DNA of 64,000 nt from Acidimicrobiia bacterium (GTDB taxonomy: Bacteria; Actinomycetota; Acidimicrobiia; Spongiisociales; Spongiisociaceae): positions 1 to 64,000 of the forward strand of contig JAJEIM010000020.1 of NCBI GenBank assembly GCA_022827785.1, written 5' to 3'. Each line of letters opens with the position of its first letter. Position 1 is the first letter of the stretch. Below are positions 26,758-35,551 of the stretch, piece by piece. A program made the translations under genes and the position numbers. The notes beneath the pieces were generated by a model. The model saw only the letters and a list, made by a program, of their open reading frames with translations. It was not told the origin of the DNA and did not search any database.

Positions 26758-28770
26758 ATGTCATTGGTAGACCCTGTAGTTCGTCCGCGCGGACGATCAA
26801 ACCGGAAGTGGAAGCTCATCGCGCTGCTGGCGGCCCTTTCGCTGGTCGCCTTTGCGTGCGGCGACGGCGGCGAGGACACGTCGGCGGACGAAGTAACCGC
26901 CGCGCAGGCGCAGGCTGCAGCCGCCCAATCCGAAGCTGCGGCCGCCGAGTCCGAGGCAGCTGCGGCTCAGGCAGAGGCCGAAGCTGCGGCGGCAGCGCTG
27001 GCCCAGGCCCAGGCCGATCTGGACGCAGCCGAGGCTGCGGCCTCCGCAGCCATGGAGGGGGACGAGGCCTCCCAGTCGGCGCTGGCCGACGCGCAGGCTG
27101 CCCTCGACGAAGCCGAGCAGAGGGCCGCGCAGGCGGCTGATGCGTCCGAGGAGGCGCTGGCCGCCGCGGAGTCGGCTCTCGCAGAGGCCGAGCAGATGCT
27201 CGAAGAGGCTATGATGGAGCAGGAGGCCGCCGCCGGACCCGTCACGGTACGGGCGGCCGTCACGGGCGACGAGGCAACCCTCAACCCTTATACCTACATC
27301 AGCGGCTTCCCCGGATGGAACCTCCTGATGCTCCAGTACGACTCGCTCATGCAGCTCGACGGCGACGGCATTCCACAGCCATGGCTGGCGGAAACCGTTT
27401 CGGTCAACGAGGACCTGACCGAGTACTCCTTCACGCTGGTCGAGGGCGTCACCTGGCACGACGGGCAGCCCTTGACGGCCCACGACGTGGACTTCAGCGT
27501 CGACTACTACATCAACAACGTGGAGGCCAGCCGGTTCGCCCGCGACCTCAGGGGGGTCGAGGATCTCGTGGTGACGGGCGACTACAGCGCGACCTTCGTT
27601 CTCGGCAGCCCGAAGGCCGGATTCGAGCTGGCCGCCCTCGCTGACGTGCCGATCATCCCGCGCCACGTATGGGAAGGAGTCGAGGTGCCGTCCGAGCACG
27701 ACTTCGGCGCTACCAACATCGGGACCGGTCCGTACAAGCTCGTCGAGTACGTCGAGGGCCAGAGCTACCGTTTCGAGGCGAACGCCGACTACTTCCGGGG
27801 CGCGCCGGCGGTCGAGGAGTTGGTGGTCATAGTCTTCGCCGACGACGCCGGGGCCCAGGCCGCCATCCGCACCGGTGAGGTCGACGTGATCTTCGAGCGC
27901 ATACCTCCGGAGCAAATCCCGCTGCTGGACGCCCAAGACCCGCTGGACATTGCCCTGGGACCCGAGTTCACCACCCAGATGATCAACTACGACGCCTCGA
28001 AGCGCCCCTTCGACGACGTGGCGGTCCGCCAGGCCATCAACCTGGCCATGGACCGCCAGGACATCGTCGACACGGTATTCCTCGGTGCGGCGACGGTGGG
28101 GAGCCCGGGCTGGATACATCCCGAGCATCGGTCCTACAACCCGTCGATGATCGCCGTGCACGACGTGGCTGCGGCCAACGCTCTGCTCGACGAGGCCGGC
28201 TATCTCGACAGCGACGGCGACGGTGTGCGGGAATTCGACGGGCAGCCGATGTCGTTCGAGATCATCACCAACTCCCCTGACTCGCTACGGCTGCGGATAG
28301 CCGAGTTGACCGTGGAGATGCTGGCCGAGATCGGCATCGAGACCTCTGTGGCAGCCGTCGAGACCGGGACGTGGGAGCAAGCTGTGTGGCCGGAATTCAA
28401 CGTCAACAACGGGCGTAACTACGACATCGCCATGTGGGGCTGGTCGGCGCCCGTGCAGGCGGATCCGCTGCGCCTCCCGCAGCTGGTCGCCAGTATTCCG
28501 ATGGGCGGGTTCCTGAACCTGACCGGTTACGCCAGCGCCGAGATGGATGCGCTCTCCGCGGCGCTACCCGTCGAGTCCACCCAGGCGGGGCGCATCGCCA
28601 TCCTGCTTCGCATGCAGGAGATAATCGCCGAGGAGTTGCCGTTCGTGTTGCTGCTGTATCCCGATGGGGCCTACGTGTACGACTCGAGCGTCTACTCGGA
28701 CTGGGAGTTCATCGCCGGACAGGGCATCGTCAGCAAGCTGTCCCTGCTTCCTCCGTCGGCGCGTCCTTAG
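26758..28770 (+). CDS. Extracellular solute-binding lipoprotein (SBP family 5) with Ala-rich coiled-coil stalk
   Basis: A 670-aa lipoprotein. A signal peptide (KWKLIALLAALSLVAFACGD) ends in a lipobox-like Cys at about residue 38. A stalk of about 110 residues follows, made almost only of Ala, Glu, Gln, Asp and Ser and predicted to form a long coiled coil. The rest is a family 5 peptide-binding domain (YSFTLVEGVTWHDGQPLTAHDV, FDDVAVRQAINLAMDRQDIV). It should capture the substrate and hand it to the permeases encoded next. The stalk is unusual for the family and may lift the domain above a thick wall or capsule. Confidence 0.9.
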   Translation: MSLVDPVVRPRGRSNRKWKLIALLAALSLVAFACGDGGEDTSADEVTAAQAQAAAAQSEAAAAESEAAAAQAEAEAAAAALAQAQADLDAAEAAASAAMEGDEASQSALADAQAALDEAEQRAAQAADASEEALAAAESALAEAEQMLEEAMMEQEAAAGPVTVRAAVTGDEATLNPYTYISGFPGWNLLMLQYDSLMQLDGDGIPQPWLAETVSVNEDLTEYSFTLVEGVTWHDGQPLTAHDVDFSVDYYINNVEASRFARDLRGVEDLVVTGDYSATFVLGSPKAGFELAALADVPIIPRHVWEGVEVPSEHDFGATNIGTGPYKLVEYVEGQSYRFEANADYFRGAPAVEELVVIVFADDAGAQAAIRTGEVDVIFERIPPEQIPLLDAQDPLDIALGPEFTTQMINYDASKRPFDDVAVRQAINLAMDRQDIVDTVFLGAATVGSPGWIHPEHRSYNPSMIAVHDVAAANALLDEAGYLDSDGDGVREFDGQPMSFEIITNSPDSLRLRIAELTVEMLAEIGIETSVAAVETGTWEQAVWPEFNVNNGRNYDIAMWGWSAPVQADPLRLPQLVASIPMGGFLNLTGYASAEMDALSAALPVESTQAGRIAILLRMQEIIAEELPFVLLLYPDGAYVYDSSVYSDWEFIAGQGIVSKLSLLPPSARP

Positions 28771-28902
28771 GGAAAGGCCGGATGGTCGGTGGCCCGCCCG
28801 CACGCTGACGAGGTACTCCGTGGCAGCGGGACGGGCCGCCGGGGGGTTGCCCGGCGCCCTCCGGGGATCACGCGAGGCCGCAGGCCGAACTGAGCCGCCG
28901 GC

Positions 28903-29877
28903 TTGAGACGGCGTCTCGACGCCCGTCGAATCACCCAGTACGGGGTGGTCGTCGTGGTGGCTGTGACCCTCAACTTCCTGCTGCCCAGGCTCATGCCCGG
29001 CAACCCACTCGTCCTCATCGCCGGGGTGGATGTCGGCCTGCTGAGCCCCGATGAGCGGGCCGAGATCGTGGCGCGCGTTGGCTTGGACGCACCTCTCTGG
29101 AAGCAATACCTCCGGTACTGGGGCGATATCGTCACCGGCGATTTCGGCTACTCGTTCCGGTCGAGCCGGCCCATCGTCGACATGATCATGGAGAGGCTCC
29201 CATGGACCCTGCTGATCACCGGGTTGTCGCTGATCGTGTCGGCGGTGGCGGGGGTGATCCTGGGGGCGATCTCGGCGTGGCGGAGGGGCACCAAGGCGGA
29301 CCTGGGCATGCTCTCGGGGATGATCTCGATCGAGTCCCTGCCCTCCTTCTGGCTGGGCATGCTGCTCATCTCGGTCTTCGCCATCCAGTGGGGCGTCCTG
29401 CCGTCGTCCCACGCGGTGACCCCCGCCTCCGGTCTTGAGGGGTGGGCCCACACGTGGGACATCATCAGCCATGCCATCCTGCCGGTGGCCACACTGTCGA
29501 TCCTGGCGACGCCCGGCGTGTACATGACGATGCGGTATTCCATGCTGGAGACGCTGGGGGAGGACTACATCCGCACCGCCCGGGCCAAGGGCGCCGGCGA
29601 ACGGCGGGTCCTGTTCGGGCACGTCGCGCGGAACACCATCGCGCCGGTAGTTACGGTGCTGGCCCTCCGGCTCGGATTCGCCTTCGGGGGCACCGTGATA
29701 ATCGAGACGGTGTTCACCTATCCCGGACTGGGACGCCTGGTGTTCGAGGCGGTGTCGGGGCGTGACTATCCGGTGATGCAGGCGGCCTTCCTGGTCTTCA
29801 CCGCCGCGGTGCTGGTGACAAACCTGGTGGCCGACCTGCTGTATCCGCTGATCGATCCGAGGACCAGGACCTCGTGA
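28903..29877 (+). CDS. Peptide-type ABC transporter permease (DppB-like)
   Basis: A 324-aa inner-membrane protein with an N-terminal helix, an extracytoplasmic loop (RLMPGNPLVLIAG) and the usual five C-terminal helices. The cytoplasmic coupling loop is EDYIRTARAKGAGERRVLFGH. FTYPGLGRLVFEAVSGRDYP is typical of DppB/OppB. A TTG start at 28903 gives the natural N-terminus; 132 bp separate it from the binding-protein gene. It is the first of two permeases that form the channel. Confidence 0.88.
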   Translation: MRRRLDARRITQYGVVVVVAVTLNFLLPRLMPGNPLVLIAGVDVGLLSPDERAEIVARVGLDAPLWKQYLRYWGDIVTGDFGYSFRSSRPIVDMIMERLPWTLLITGLSLIVSAVAGVILGAISAWRRGTKADLGMLSGMISIESLPSFWLGMLLISVFAIQWGVLPSSHAVTPASGLEGWAHTWDIISHAILPVATLSILATPGVYMTMRYSMLETLGEDYIRTARAKGAGERRVLFGHVARNTIAPVVTVLALRLGFAFGGTVIIETVFTYPGLGRLVFEAVSGRDYPVMQAAFLVFTAAVLVTNLVADLLYPLIDPRTRTS

Positions 29878-30740
29878 TGGTTGCCGACCGCCGCGAGGAG
29901 GCCGCGAGGCGCACCGCCCGTCGGCGTTCCCGTATCCCCACCCTGTTCGGGCTGACAGGTGGGCTCATCGTGGGGATCCTCGTGTGCGGAGCGGTGTTCG
30001 CCCCCTGGCTGGCGCCCTACGACCCGACCGAGCGGGTGGCGCGACCCTTCCTGTCCCCCAGCTCGGAGCACCTGCTCGGTACGAACGACATAGGCCAGGA
30101 CCTGCTCTCGGAGATGATCTTCGGAGCCCGCGTGTCCCTGACGATCGGAATAATCGCGGCCGCCGTCGCCCTCCTGATCGGGACCACGGTCGGGGTCGTC
30201 GCGGGTTACTACCCCAAGCGCCTGGGCTCGGTCATGATGCGGGGGGTGGACGTGATACTGATCCTGCCGTTCCTGCCGCTGCTCATAGTGCTGGCCGCCT
30301 ATCTGGGCAGGAGCCTTCTGAACACGATCCTGGTCATCGGGGTGCTCATATGGGCCGAGCCCGCCCGGATCATCCGATCCCAGGTCCTGTCCCTGCGGTC
30401 GCGGGAGTACGTGCTGGCGGCCCGTTCGATGGGGGCGCCCGACCGCTGGACGATCCTCCGCCACATCGTTCCGCGCACGGCGCTGCTGGCCACGGGATCC
30501 TTCGTGCGGGCGGTCTCTAGCGCCATACTGTTGGAGGCCGCCCTGAGCTTCCTCGGTCTCGGGGATCCGATCCAGAAGAGCTGGGGTTCGATCCTGTTCT
30601 GGGCCCAATCCCGCGGCGCTTTCCTGACCCCGGCCTGGAAGTGGTGGGTACTGCCTCCGGGACTGCTGATCATGCTGGCCTCGCTCGGGTTCGCCCTGAT
30701 CGCCTTCTCCCTCGAAGAACGGATCAACCCGCGTTTGTAG
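29874..30740 (+). CDS. Peptide-type ABC transporter permease (DppC-like)
   Basis: A 288-aa permease with LLGTNDIGQDLLSEMIFGARVSL after the first helix, the coupling loop REYVLAARSMGAPDRWTILRH and LEAALSFLGLGDPIQKSWG, all characteristic of DppC/OppC. GTG 29874 overlaps the stop of the DppB-like gene, and an ATG follows at once (GTGATGG), so the exact start differs by one codon at most. It completes the importer; substrate preference is not evident from sequence. Confidence 0.9.
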   Translation: MMVADRREEAARRTARRRSRIPTLFGLTGGLIVGILVCGAVFAPWLAPYDPTERVARPFLSPSSEHLLGTNDIGQDLLSEMIFGARVSLTIGIIAAAVALLIGTTVGVVAGYYPKRLGSVMMRGVDVILILPFLPLLIVLAAYLGRSLLNTILVIGVLIWAEPARIIRSQVLSLRSREYVLAARSMGAPDRWTILRHIVPRTALLATGSFVRAVSSAILLEAALSFLGLGDPIQKSWGSILFWAQSRGAFLTPAWKWWVLPPGLLIMLASLGFALIAFSLEERINPRL

Positions 30741-30756
30741 TGGTCAGTGGCCACTG

Positions 30757-31323
30757 CTAGAAGTCGATGCCGCGTATTGCTCCGATGCCCTGGTCGTAGG
30801 CGTGCTTGACGGGGCGCATCTCGGTGACGGTGTCGGCTATCTCGATCAGCGGCGCCGGAGCGTCCCTGCCCGTCACCACCACGTTCACGCCGGACGGGCG
30901 ATTGGCGAGGGCTTCGACCACGTCATCCACCTCGATCCAGCCCCAGTTGATGGGGTAGGTGATCTCGTCGAGGACCACGAGGCGGTGCTTGCCCTCCTCG
31001 ATCCGCACTTTGGCCAGCCGCCAGGTGTCCCGGTTCAGATCAGCCGAGCGGTCGAGGTCCTCGCTGTCCCAGGAGAACCCGTCTCCTCCGGCGTCCCAGT
31101 CGACGCCCAGCCGGCGCCCCATCTTCTCCTCGCCGACCTTCCAATCGCCCGACTTGATGAACTGGACCACGGCGACCTTCCATCCGCGCGCCACGGATCG
31201 CATCACCATGCCCATGGCGGCGGTGCTCTTCCCTTTCCCGTCCCCGGTGTTGACTATCAACACGGACCGGGCGCGGCGGGTGTCCGGGCGGCGCGGGTCG
31301 TCCGCGAGTGGTGCGCTGGTCAT
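30757..31323 (-). CDS. cobO: Cob(I)yrinic acid a,c-diamide adenosyltransferase
   Basis: A 188-aa CobA/CobO/BtuR-type enzyme that adds the 5'-deoxyadenosyl group to cobalt(I) corrinoids. The modified P-loop is GDGKGKSTAAMGMVMRS, followed by VAVVQFIKSGDW, the LVVLDEITYPINWGWI motif and the tail ending GIGAIRGIDF. It is the last gene of the riboswitch-led btuF–btuC–btuD–cobO unit, and its ATG overlaps the btuD stop. Its placement after a corrinoid importer suggests that it activates imported cobalamin or cobinamide. Confidence 0.94.
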   Translation of the reverse strand: MTSAPLADDPRRPDTRRARSVLIVNTGDGKGKSTAAMGMVMRSVARGWKVAVVQFIKSGDWKVGEEKMGRRLGVDWDAGGDGFSWDSEDLDRSADLNRDTWRLAKVRIEEGKHRLVVLDEITYPINWGWIEVDDVVEALANRPSGVNVVVTGRDAPAPLIEIADTVTEMRPVKHAYDQGIGAIRGIDF

Positions 31324-32096
31324 CGAGTACCGGTCCTCATCGGGACCACGGCGAGTCCTCCGTTGACGGTCACTACCTCCACGCTAGCCCGGTAGATGGT
31401 CCGGATGTGCTCCGGGGTGAGCACCTGGGCCGGAGGCCCGTCCGCCACGACCCGACCATCCGCAAGCAATATCAGGCGGTCCGGGAACTGTCCTGCCAGG
31501 GTGAGGTCGTGCATGGCCGTGATGATGGTCATCGGCCGAAGGCTACGAAGATGGGCGATCAGTTCGAGAGCCTTCTGGCCCTGGCCGATGTCCAGCGCGC
31601 CGGTCGGTTCGTCCAGGAGCAGGACCTCCGCCTGCTGGCAGATGGCGCGGGCCAGGGCGACGCGCCTTCGCTCGCCGCCGCTCAGCTGCGAGAGCATGCG
31701 GCCCGCCAGGCGCTCGAGGTCGAGCATTTCCGTTGCCAGCCGCGCCTGGGCCAGGTCGGCCGCGCCCTCCGACCCGAGGTAGGGCAGATGCGGGGTGCGT
31801 CCCAGCAATACGTACTCGATGACCGTCATTCCCCCGGGCATGACCGGTTCCTGCGGCACCAGCGCCACCGACCGGGCGCGATCCCGGCGGCGGAGCGAGC
31901 CGGAGTCGGCCGCGCCGAACCGGATGACGCCCTGATGGGGAAGGAGTCCGGCAATCGCCCTCAGGAGGGTTGATTTCCCGGCGCCGTTCGGTCCCAGCAG
32001 GCCCAGCCACTCTCCTTCCTCCACAGCGAAGCCCACGTCCCGCAGCACCGGTTGGCCGGACTGGTAGGCAATGGAGAGGACCTCCACCGAGATCAT
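31320..32096 (-). CDS. btuD: Corrinoid ABC transporter ATP-binding protein
   Basis: A 258-aa ABC ATPase of the FecE/BtuD type: GPNGAGKSTLLRAIAGLL, the Q-loop ALVPQEPV, the signature LSGGERRRVALARA and VLLLDEPTGALDIGQ. Its ATG overlaps the btuC stop and its own stop overlaps the cobO start. The family also serves iron siderophores and haem; the cobalamin assignment comes from the riboswitch and cobO. Confidence 0.88.
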   Translation of the reverse strand: MISVEVLSIAYQSGQPVLRDVGFAVEEGEWLGLLGPNGAGKSTLLRAIAGLLPHQGVIRFGAADSGSLRRRDRARSVALVPQEPVMPGGMTVIEYVLLGRTPHLPYLGSEGAADLAQARLATEMLDLERLAGRMLSQLSGGERRRVALARAICQQAEVLLLDEPTGALDIGQGQKALELIAHLRSLRPMTIITAMHDLTLAGQFPDRLILLADGRVVADGPPAQVLTPEHIRTIYRASVEVVTVNGGLAVVPMRTGTR

Positions 32097-33124
32097 GTCA
32101 CGTACCGCCGGCTGGTCCGAAGAACCACCATGAAGAACGGGGCGCCGATGAAGGCGGTGATCACCCCGATGGGAAGCTCCAGCGGACTCAGCACCGTCCG
32201 GGCGGCCATGTCGGCCAGGATGAGGAACGCGCCACCGGCCACGGCGGAGATCGGGATCAACGACCGGTAGCTCGTTCCCACCAGCAACCGCACGGTGTGG
32301 GGAACCACGAGACCGACGAACGCGATCAGGCCGCTGACCGCGACCGCCGCAGCGGTGGCCAGGGTCGCCAGCACCACCACGGTGGTGCGCACCCGGGACG
32401 ACGAGACACCAAGGCTCTCAGCCTCCTCATCACCGACGCTCAGCACGTCGAGGAGTCGCCGGTGCAGCATCAGGCCGGCGCCGCACGCCAGCGCGTACGG
32501 CACCATCAGGAGGACCTCCTTCCAACCGGTGGTCGCCAGCCGTCCGAGGATCCAGGAGTAGACCTGGCGGATCGTCTCGGAGTTCCGCTGGAGAACGAAG
32601 GTCTGGAGAGCGGTGAAGAAAGCGGCCACCGCGACGCCGGCGAGGATGAGCGACACCGCGCTCCGCCCGCCCACCGAGCGCCCCACCGCGTAGGTCAGGC
32701 CGGCTGCGGCGAGCGCTCCGGCGAAGGCGGCCACGGGAAGCAGCCGGGTGTCCGCGGACGGCCACAGGACTATGACGGCGGTGGCGCCGAGCCCCCCGCC
32801 CGCCGCGACTCCCAGCAGGTAGGGATCGGCCAGGGGGTTGCGGAACACCCCCTGGTAGGAGGCCCCGGCAAGGGAGAGGAGGCTTCCGACCAGTCCACCG
32901 AGGACCACCCGGGGAAGCCGGATGTCCCAGATGATCGCCCGCTGGGTGTCCGACAATTCCGATCCGCCGGTGACCAGCTCGCCGATCACCTGCGCGGGCG
33001 TCAACCCGGCCGGCCCGACGGTGATTCCGGCGAGGGCCGAGACGAGCAACGCCGCGCAGGCGGCCAGGAACCATCCCCACCGGAGCCGGGTGGGATCACG
33101 AAGCCGGGGCGGTGGGACGGCCAA
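32093..33124 (-). CDS. btuC: Corrinoid ABC transporter permease (FecCD family)
   Basis: A 343-aa permease of the BtuC/FecCD family with about ten transmembrane segments. Family motifs include RLPRVVLGGLVGSLLSLAGA, YQGVFRNPLADPYLLGVAAG, and GLIAFVGLVVPHTVRLLVG before the final helices. It probably begins at a TTG (33124) four bases after the btuF stop; a later start cannot be excluded, because no strong ribosome-binding site is visible. It forms the channel for BtuF-delivered substrate. Confidence 0.88.
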   Translation of the reverse strand: MAVPPPRLRDPTRLRWGWFLAACAALLVSALAGITVGPAGLTPAQVIGELVTGGSELSDTQRAIIWDIRLPRVVLGGLVGSLLSLAGASYQGVFRNPLADPYLLGVAAGGGLGATAVIVLWPSADTRLLPVAAFAGALAAAGLTYAVGRSVGGRSAVSLILAGVAVAAFFTALQTFVLQRNSETIRQVYSWILGRLATTGWKEVLLMVPYALACGAGLMLHRRLLDVLSVGDEEAESLGVSSSRVRTTVVVLATLATAAAVAVSGLIAFVGLVVPHTVRLLVGTSYRSLIPISAVAGGAFLILADMAARTVLSPLELPIGVITAFIGAPFFMVVLRTSRRYVT

Positions 33125-33128
33125 GTCG

Positions 33129-34163
33129 TCAACCGATCCCGTACATGTCGGCCAGCGTGTACCCGATCAGGCGGACGAACTGGATCAGGCGAGGTCCCCA
33201 CCGGCTGCTGATGTCGTCATCCACCTCCACCAGCAGGCCGTTCTGGACGGCGGTCAGGCCGGTCCAGCCGGGGCGTTCGGCCAGGCTGTCGGCAGTGGTG
33301 CCGCACCAGACGGCGCACCCGAAGAAGATGACGTCCGGATCCGACTCCAGGATGTACTCGACCGACAGTTGCGGGTAACCCCAGCCCTCGGTATCGGCCG
33401 GGTCGGCGATGTTCTCCAGGCCGAACAGGGAGTAGACCTGGCCGATGAACGTGGCCGAGGTAGCCGTGTAGAAGGTGTTGTCGACCTCGTGGTAGTAGGT
33501 GATGCCCTCGGGGAAGCTCCCGAACCCGGTCGTTATCTGGTTGATCTCCGCTTGGAGCGCAGCCACCAGGTCGGCGGCAGCCTCGGCATTCCCGGTTGCG
33601 GTGCCGAGCTCCGCCATTTGCGAATAGGCGGTGTCGATGTCGGGTGCGGCCGGATGCAGGATGACCGGGATATCGAGAGCGCCGAGCCCGGAAGCCAGTT
33701 CGCCGGGATCGAATGCGATCACCACCAGGTCCGGGTTGTAGGAGGCGATGGCCTCCAGGTTGGGGTTGAAACCGTCCAGGTCCGTGACCGGGGCTTCCTC
33801 CGGATAGCTCGAAGTCCAGTCCACCGCGATGATCTGGCTGCCGGCGCCGATGGCGAAGAGCGTCTCGGTGGCGGTCGGCGACAGGGACACGATCGCCTCG
33901 GGGCGCGCCGGGATCTCGGCGCCCGACACCGTCACCGGGAAGTCCGGCTCCGGCGGCTCCTCCGCCGCCGGAGCGGTGGTGGTCGATGCGGCCGTCGTGG
34001 GCGGGCCGGTGGTCGATGCCGCCACGGTGGTCGTGGTAGCCGGGCCGGTGGTCGTGGGCGAGTCCGGTGTGGTGGTGGTGCTCGCCCGGGTGGTTGCCGT
34101 TTCCTGCCCGCCGCACGCCGCGGCGAGCAGCAGGATCACAGCTAGTAGCAGTGTCCGCCACAT
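33129..34163 (-). CDS. btuF: Corrinoid-binding lipoprotein
   Basis: A 344-aa cluster A-3 binding protein. A signal peptide (MWRTLLLAVILLLAAACGG) has a lipobox Cys at 17, followed by a Thr-rich linker of about 50 residues and the helical-backbone domain beginning RPEAIVSLSPTATETLFAIG, with LEAIASYNPDLVVIAF. It would bind cobalamin or a precursor outside the membrane. Translation is predicted to be controlled by the upstream cobalamin riboswitch through a hairpin that covers the ribosome-binding site. Confidence 0.9.
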   Translation of the reverse strand: MWRTLLLAVILLLAAACGGQETATTRASTTTTPDSPTTTGPATTTTVAASTTGPPTTAASTTTAPAAEEPPEPDFPVTVSGAEIPARPEAIVSLSPTATETLFAIGAGSQIIAVDWTSSYPEEAPVTDLDGFNPNLEAIASYNPDLVVIAFDPGELASGLGALDIPVILHPAAPDIDTAYSQMAELGTATGNAEAAADLVAALQAEINQITTGFGSFPEGITYYHEVDNTFYTATSATFIGQVYSLFGLENIADPADTEGWGYPQLSVEYILESDPDVIFFGCAVWCGTTADSLAERPGWTGLTAVQNGLLVEVDDDISSRWGPRLIQFVRLIGYTLADMYGIG

Positions 34164-34170
34164 AGAAAAA

Positions 34171-34194
34171 CATCCTCCTTATCAACGGAGGATG
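34171..34194 (-). promoter_or_regulatory. Hairpin sequestering the btuF ribosome-binding site
   Basis: On the minus strand the arms CATCCTCC and GGAGGATG form a perfect 8-bp stem with an 8-base loop; TTTTTCT follows, then the btuF ATG. The 3' arm contains the only GGAGG for btuF, so the folded state blocks ribosome binding. The T-run also makes it look like a short intrinsic terminator. It is the likely expression platform of the riboswitch. Confidence 0.75.
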
Positions 34195-34269
34195 AAGAGA
34201 GATCGTCCGGGTTCTCGCTGCCGAGGCCCCTGCACGACCAACCCTTCCTCCGAGAGCTGATTCGTGACC

Positions 34270-34390
34270 ATGGGGTCAGGCGGCCTGGCTCGTCCTCCCT
34301 GCGTGAGAGAGGCATGACAGTTGCGGGACAGCGCCGGGCTTCCACCGGACTTCGCTGTTCCCCATGGCGCCCGGTTGTCTCTCCGGGCCG
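34270..34390 (-). ncRNA. Cobalamin (B12) riboswitch aptamer
   Basis: Minus-strand leader of btuF. The conserved core reads GGGAACAGCGAAGTCCGGTG, then GAAGCCCGGCGCTGTCCCGC and AACTGTCATGCC. The B12 box appears as ACGAGCCAGGCCGCCTGAC. Order and spacing match the cobalamin riboswitch family. The boundaries are approximate; the P1 closing helix was not fitted. It should repress the btuF–btuC–btuD–cobO operon when adenosylcobalamin is plentiful. Confidence 0.88.
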
Positions 34391-34450
34391 GCACGTACTA
34401 TAGCGGGCCATCGGTCAGCGGACCGGTCCGGTTCCGACGAGGTTGTACCC

Positions 34451-35551
34451 ATGAGCGACACTCCATCCCTCTCCGAGATCCGCAGGCGGATCGGCCCCGC
34501 CGATGTCAAGGCGATGCGAGACGCCGCGGCGAGACAGATGACCCTTACCAAGCCCCCCGGCAGCCTCGGGCGGCTGGAGGACGTCTCGGTGCAGTTGGCG
34601 GGGATCTTCGGGATGGAGCAGCCGGCGATCCGGGGCAAGGCGGTGATAATCGCGGCGGGGGACCACGGGGTGGTCGCTCAGGGAGTCACGGGCTACCCGC
34701 AGGCGGTGACCGCCCAGATGGTGCGGAACTTCCTCGCGGGCGGGGCGGCGATCAGCGTCATGGCGCGCGCGGGGGGCGTGCAACGGATAGTCGTGGATGC
34801 GGGGATCGCGTCGGCCAGGATCCCCGACCAACCCGGACTCCGGAACCTGCGGATCGGGCGCGGAACGGCTGACATGACTCGAGGCCCGGCCATGTCCAGG
34901 GAGCAGGCGGTCCGCTGCCTTGAGGCAGGCGCGGTCCTGGCGAGGGAGGTCGCCGCGTCGGGCGCGGACCTCGTAGCGACCGGGGACATGGGCATCGGCA
35001 ACACCACCGCGTCCAGTGCCATCGCGGCCGCGATCACAGGTCTGCCCCCCGGCGAGACGACCGGAGAAGGCACCGGCCGTAGTCCCGACGAACTGCACCG
35101 CAAGGCCGCCGTGGTGGCACGGGCCTTGGAGGTCAACGCTCCCGATCCGCATGACCCGGTCGACGTGCTCGCCAAGGTGGGCGGATTCGAGATCGGGGTG
35201 CTCGCCGGGGTGGTGCTGGGCGCGGCCTCCGAACGGCGGGCCGTGGTGCTCGACGGGTTCATCTCGGGCGCGGCCGCTCTCATCGCCCACGGCCTCCGCC
35301 CGCTGGTTCGGGACTACCTGATCGCCTCCCACCGCTCTGCCGAGCAAGGACACCGGTCGGTGCTGGCCCATCTGGGACTCGACCCATTGCTGGACCTGGG
35401 GATGCGCCTCGGGGAGGGAACGGGGGCGGTCCTGGCCATGGGGATCATCGAGACGGCCGCAGCATGCCTTACCGGGATGGCCACCTTCGGGGAGGCAGGT
35501 GTCTCTGACCGCGCTGACGGGGGCGGGGCGACCGAGGAAGGTGTGGGATGA
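34451..35551 (+). CDS. cobT: Nicotinate-nucleotide–dimethylbenzimidazole phosphoribosyltransferase
   Basis: A 366-aa CobT that makes alpha-ribazole phosphate for the lower ligand of cobalamin. Signature stretches are TKPPGSLGRLEDVSVQLAGI, IIAAGDHGVVAQGVTGYP, GDMGIGNTTASSA, GVVLGAASERRAVVLDGFI and the C-terminal LDLGMRLGEGTGAVLAMGII with the catalytic Glu. The ATG at 34451 gives the normal N-terminus; the frame open to 34364 runs back through the riboswitch. It is divergent from btuF and followed by cobS with a four-base overlap. Confidence 0.95.
   Translation: MSDTPSLSEIRRRIGPADVKAMRDAAARQMTLTKPPGSLGRLEDVSVQLAGIFGMEQPAIRGKAVIIAAGDHGVVAQGVTGYPQAVTAQMVRNFLAGGAAISVMARAGGVQRIVVDAGIASARIPDQPGLRNLRIGRGTADMTRGPAMSREQAVRCLEAGAVLAREVAASGADLVATGDMGIGNTTASSAIAAAITGLPPGETTGEGTGRSPDELHRKAAVVARALEVNAPDPHDPVDVLAKVGGFEIGVLAGVVLGAASERRAVVLDGFISGAAALIAHGLRPLVRDYLIASHRSAEQGHRSVLAHLGLDPLLDLGMRLGEGTGAVLAMGIIETAAACLTGMATFGEAGVSDRADGGGATEEGVG

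Noticed and set aside
24810-26879. 689-aa minus-strand frame opposite the double ATPase
   Set aside because: The plus strand has all Walker and signature motifs twice; the antisense frame is His/Arg/Asp-rich text without motifs.
34364-34450. N-terminal extension of cobT back to 34364
   Set aside because: It would be translated through the riboswitch complement; the ATG at 34451 gives the standard CobT start.
34391-34450. A second cobalamin riboswitch serving cobT on the plus strand
   Set aside because: The conserved core and B12 box read correctly only on the minus strand; only about 60 bp remain before cobT.
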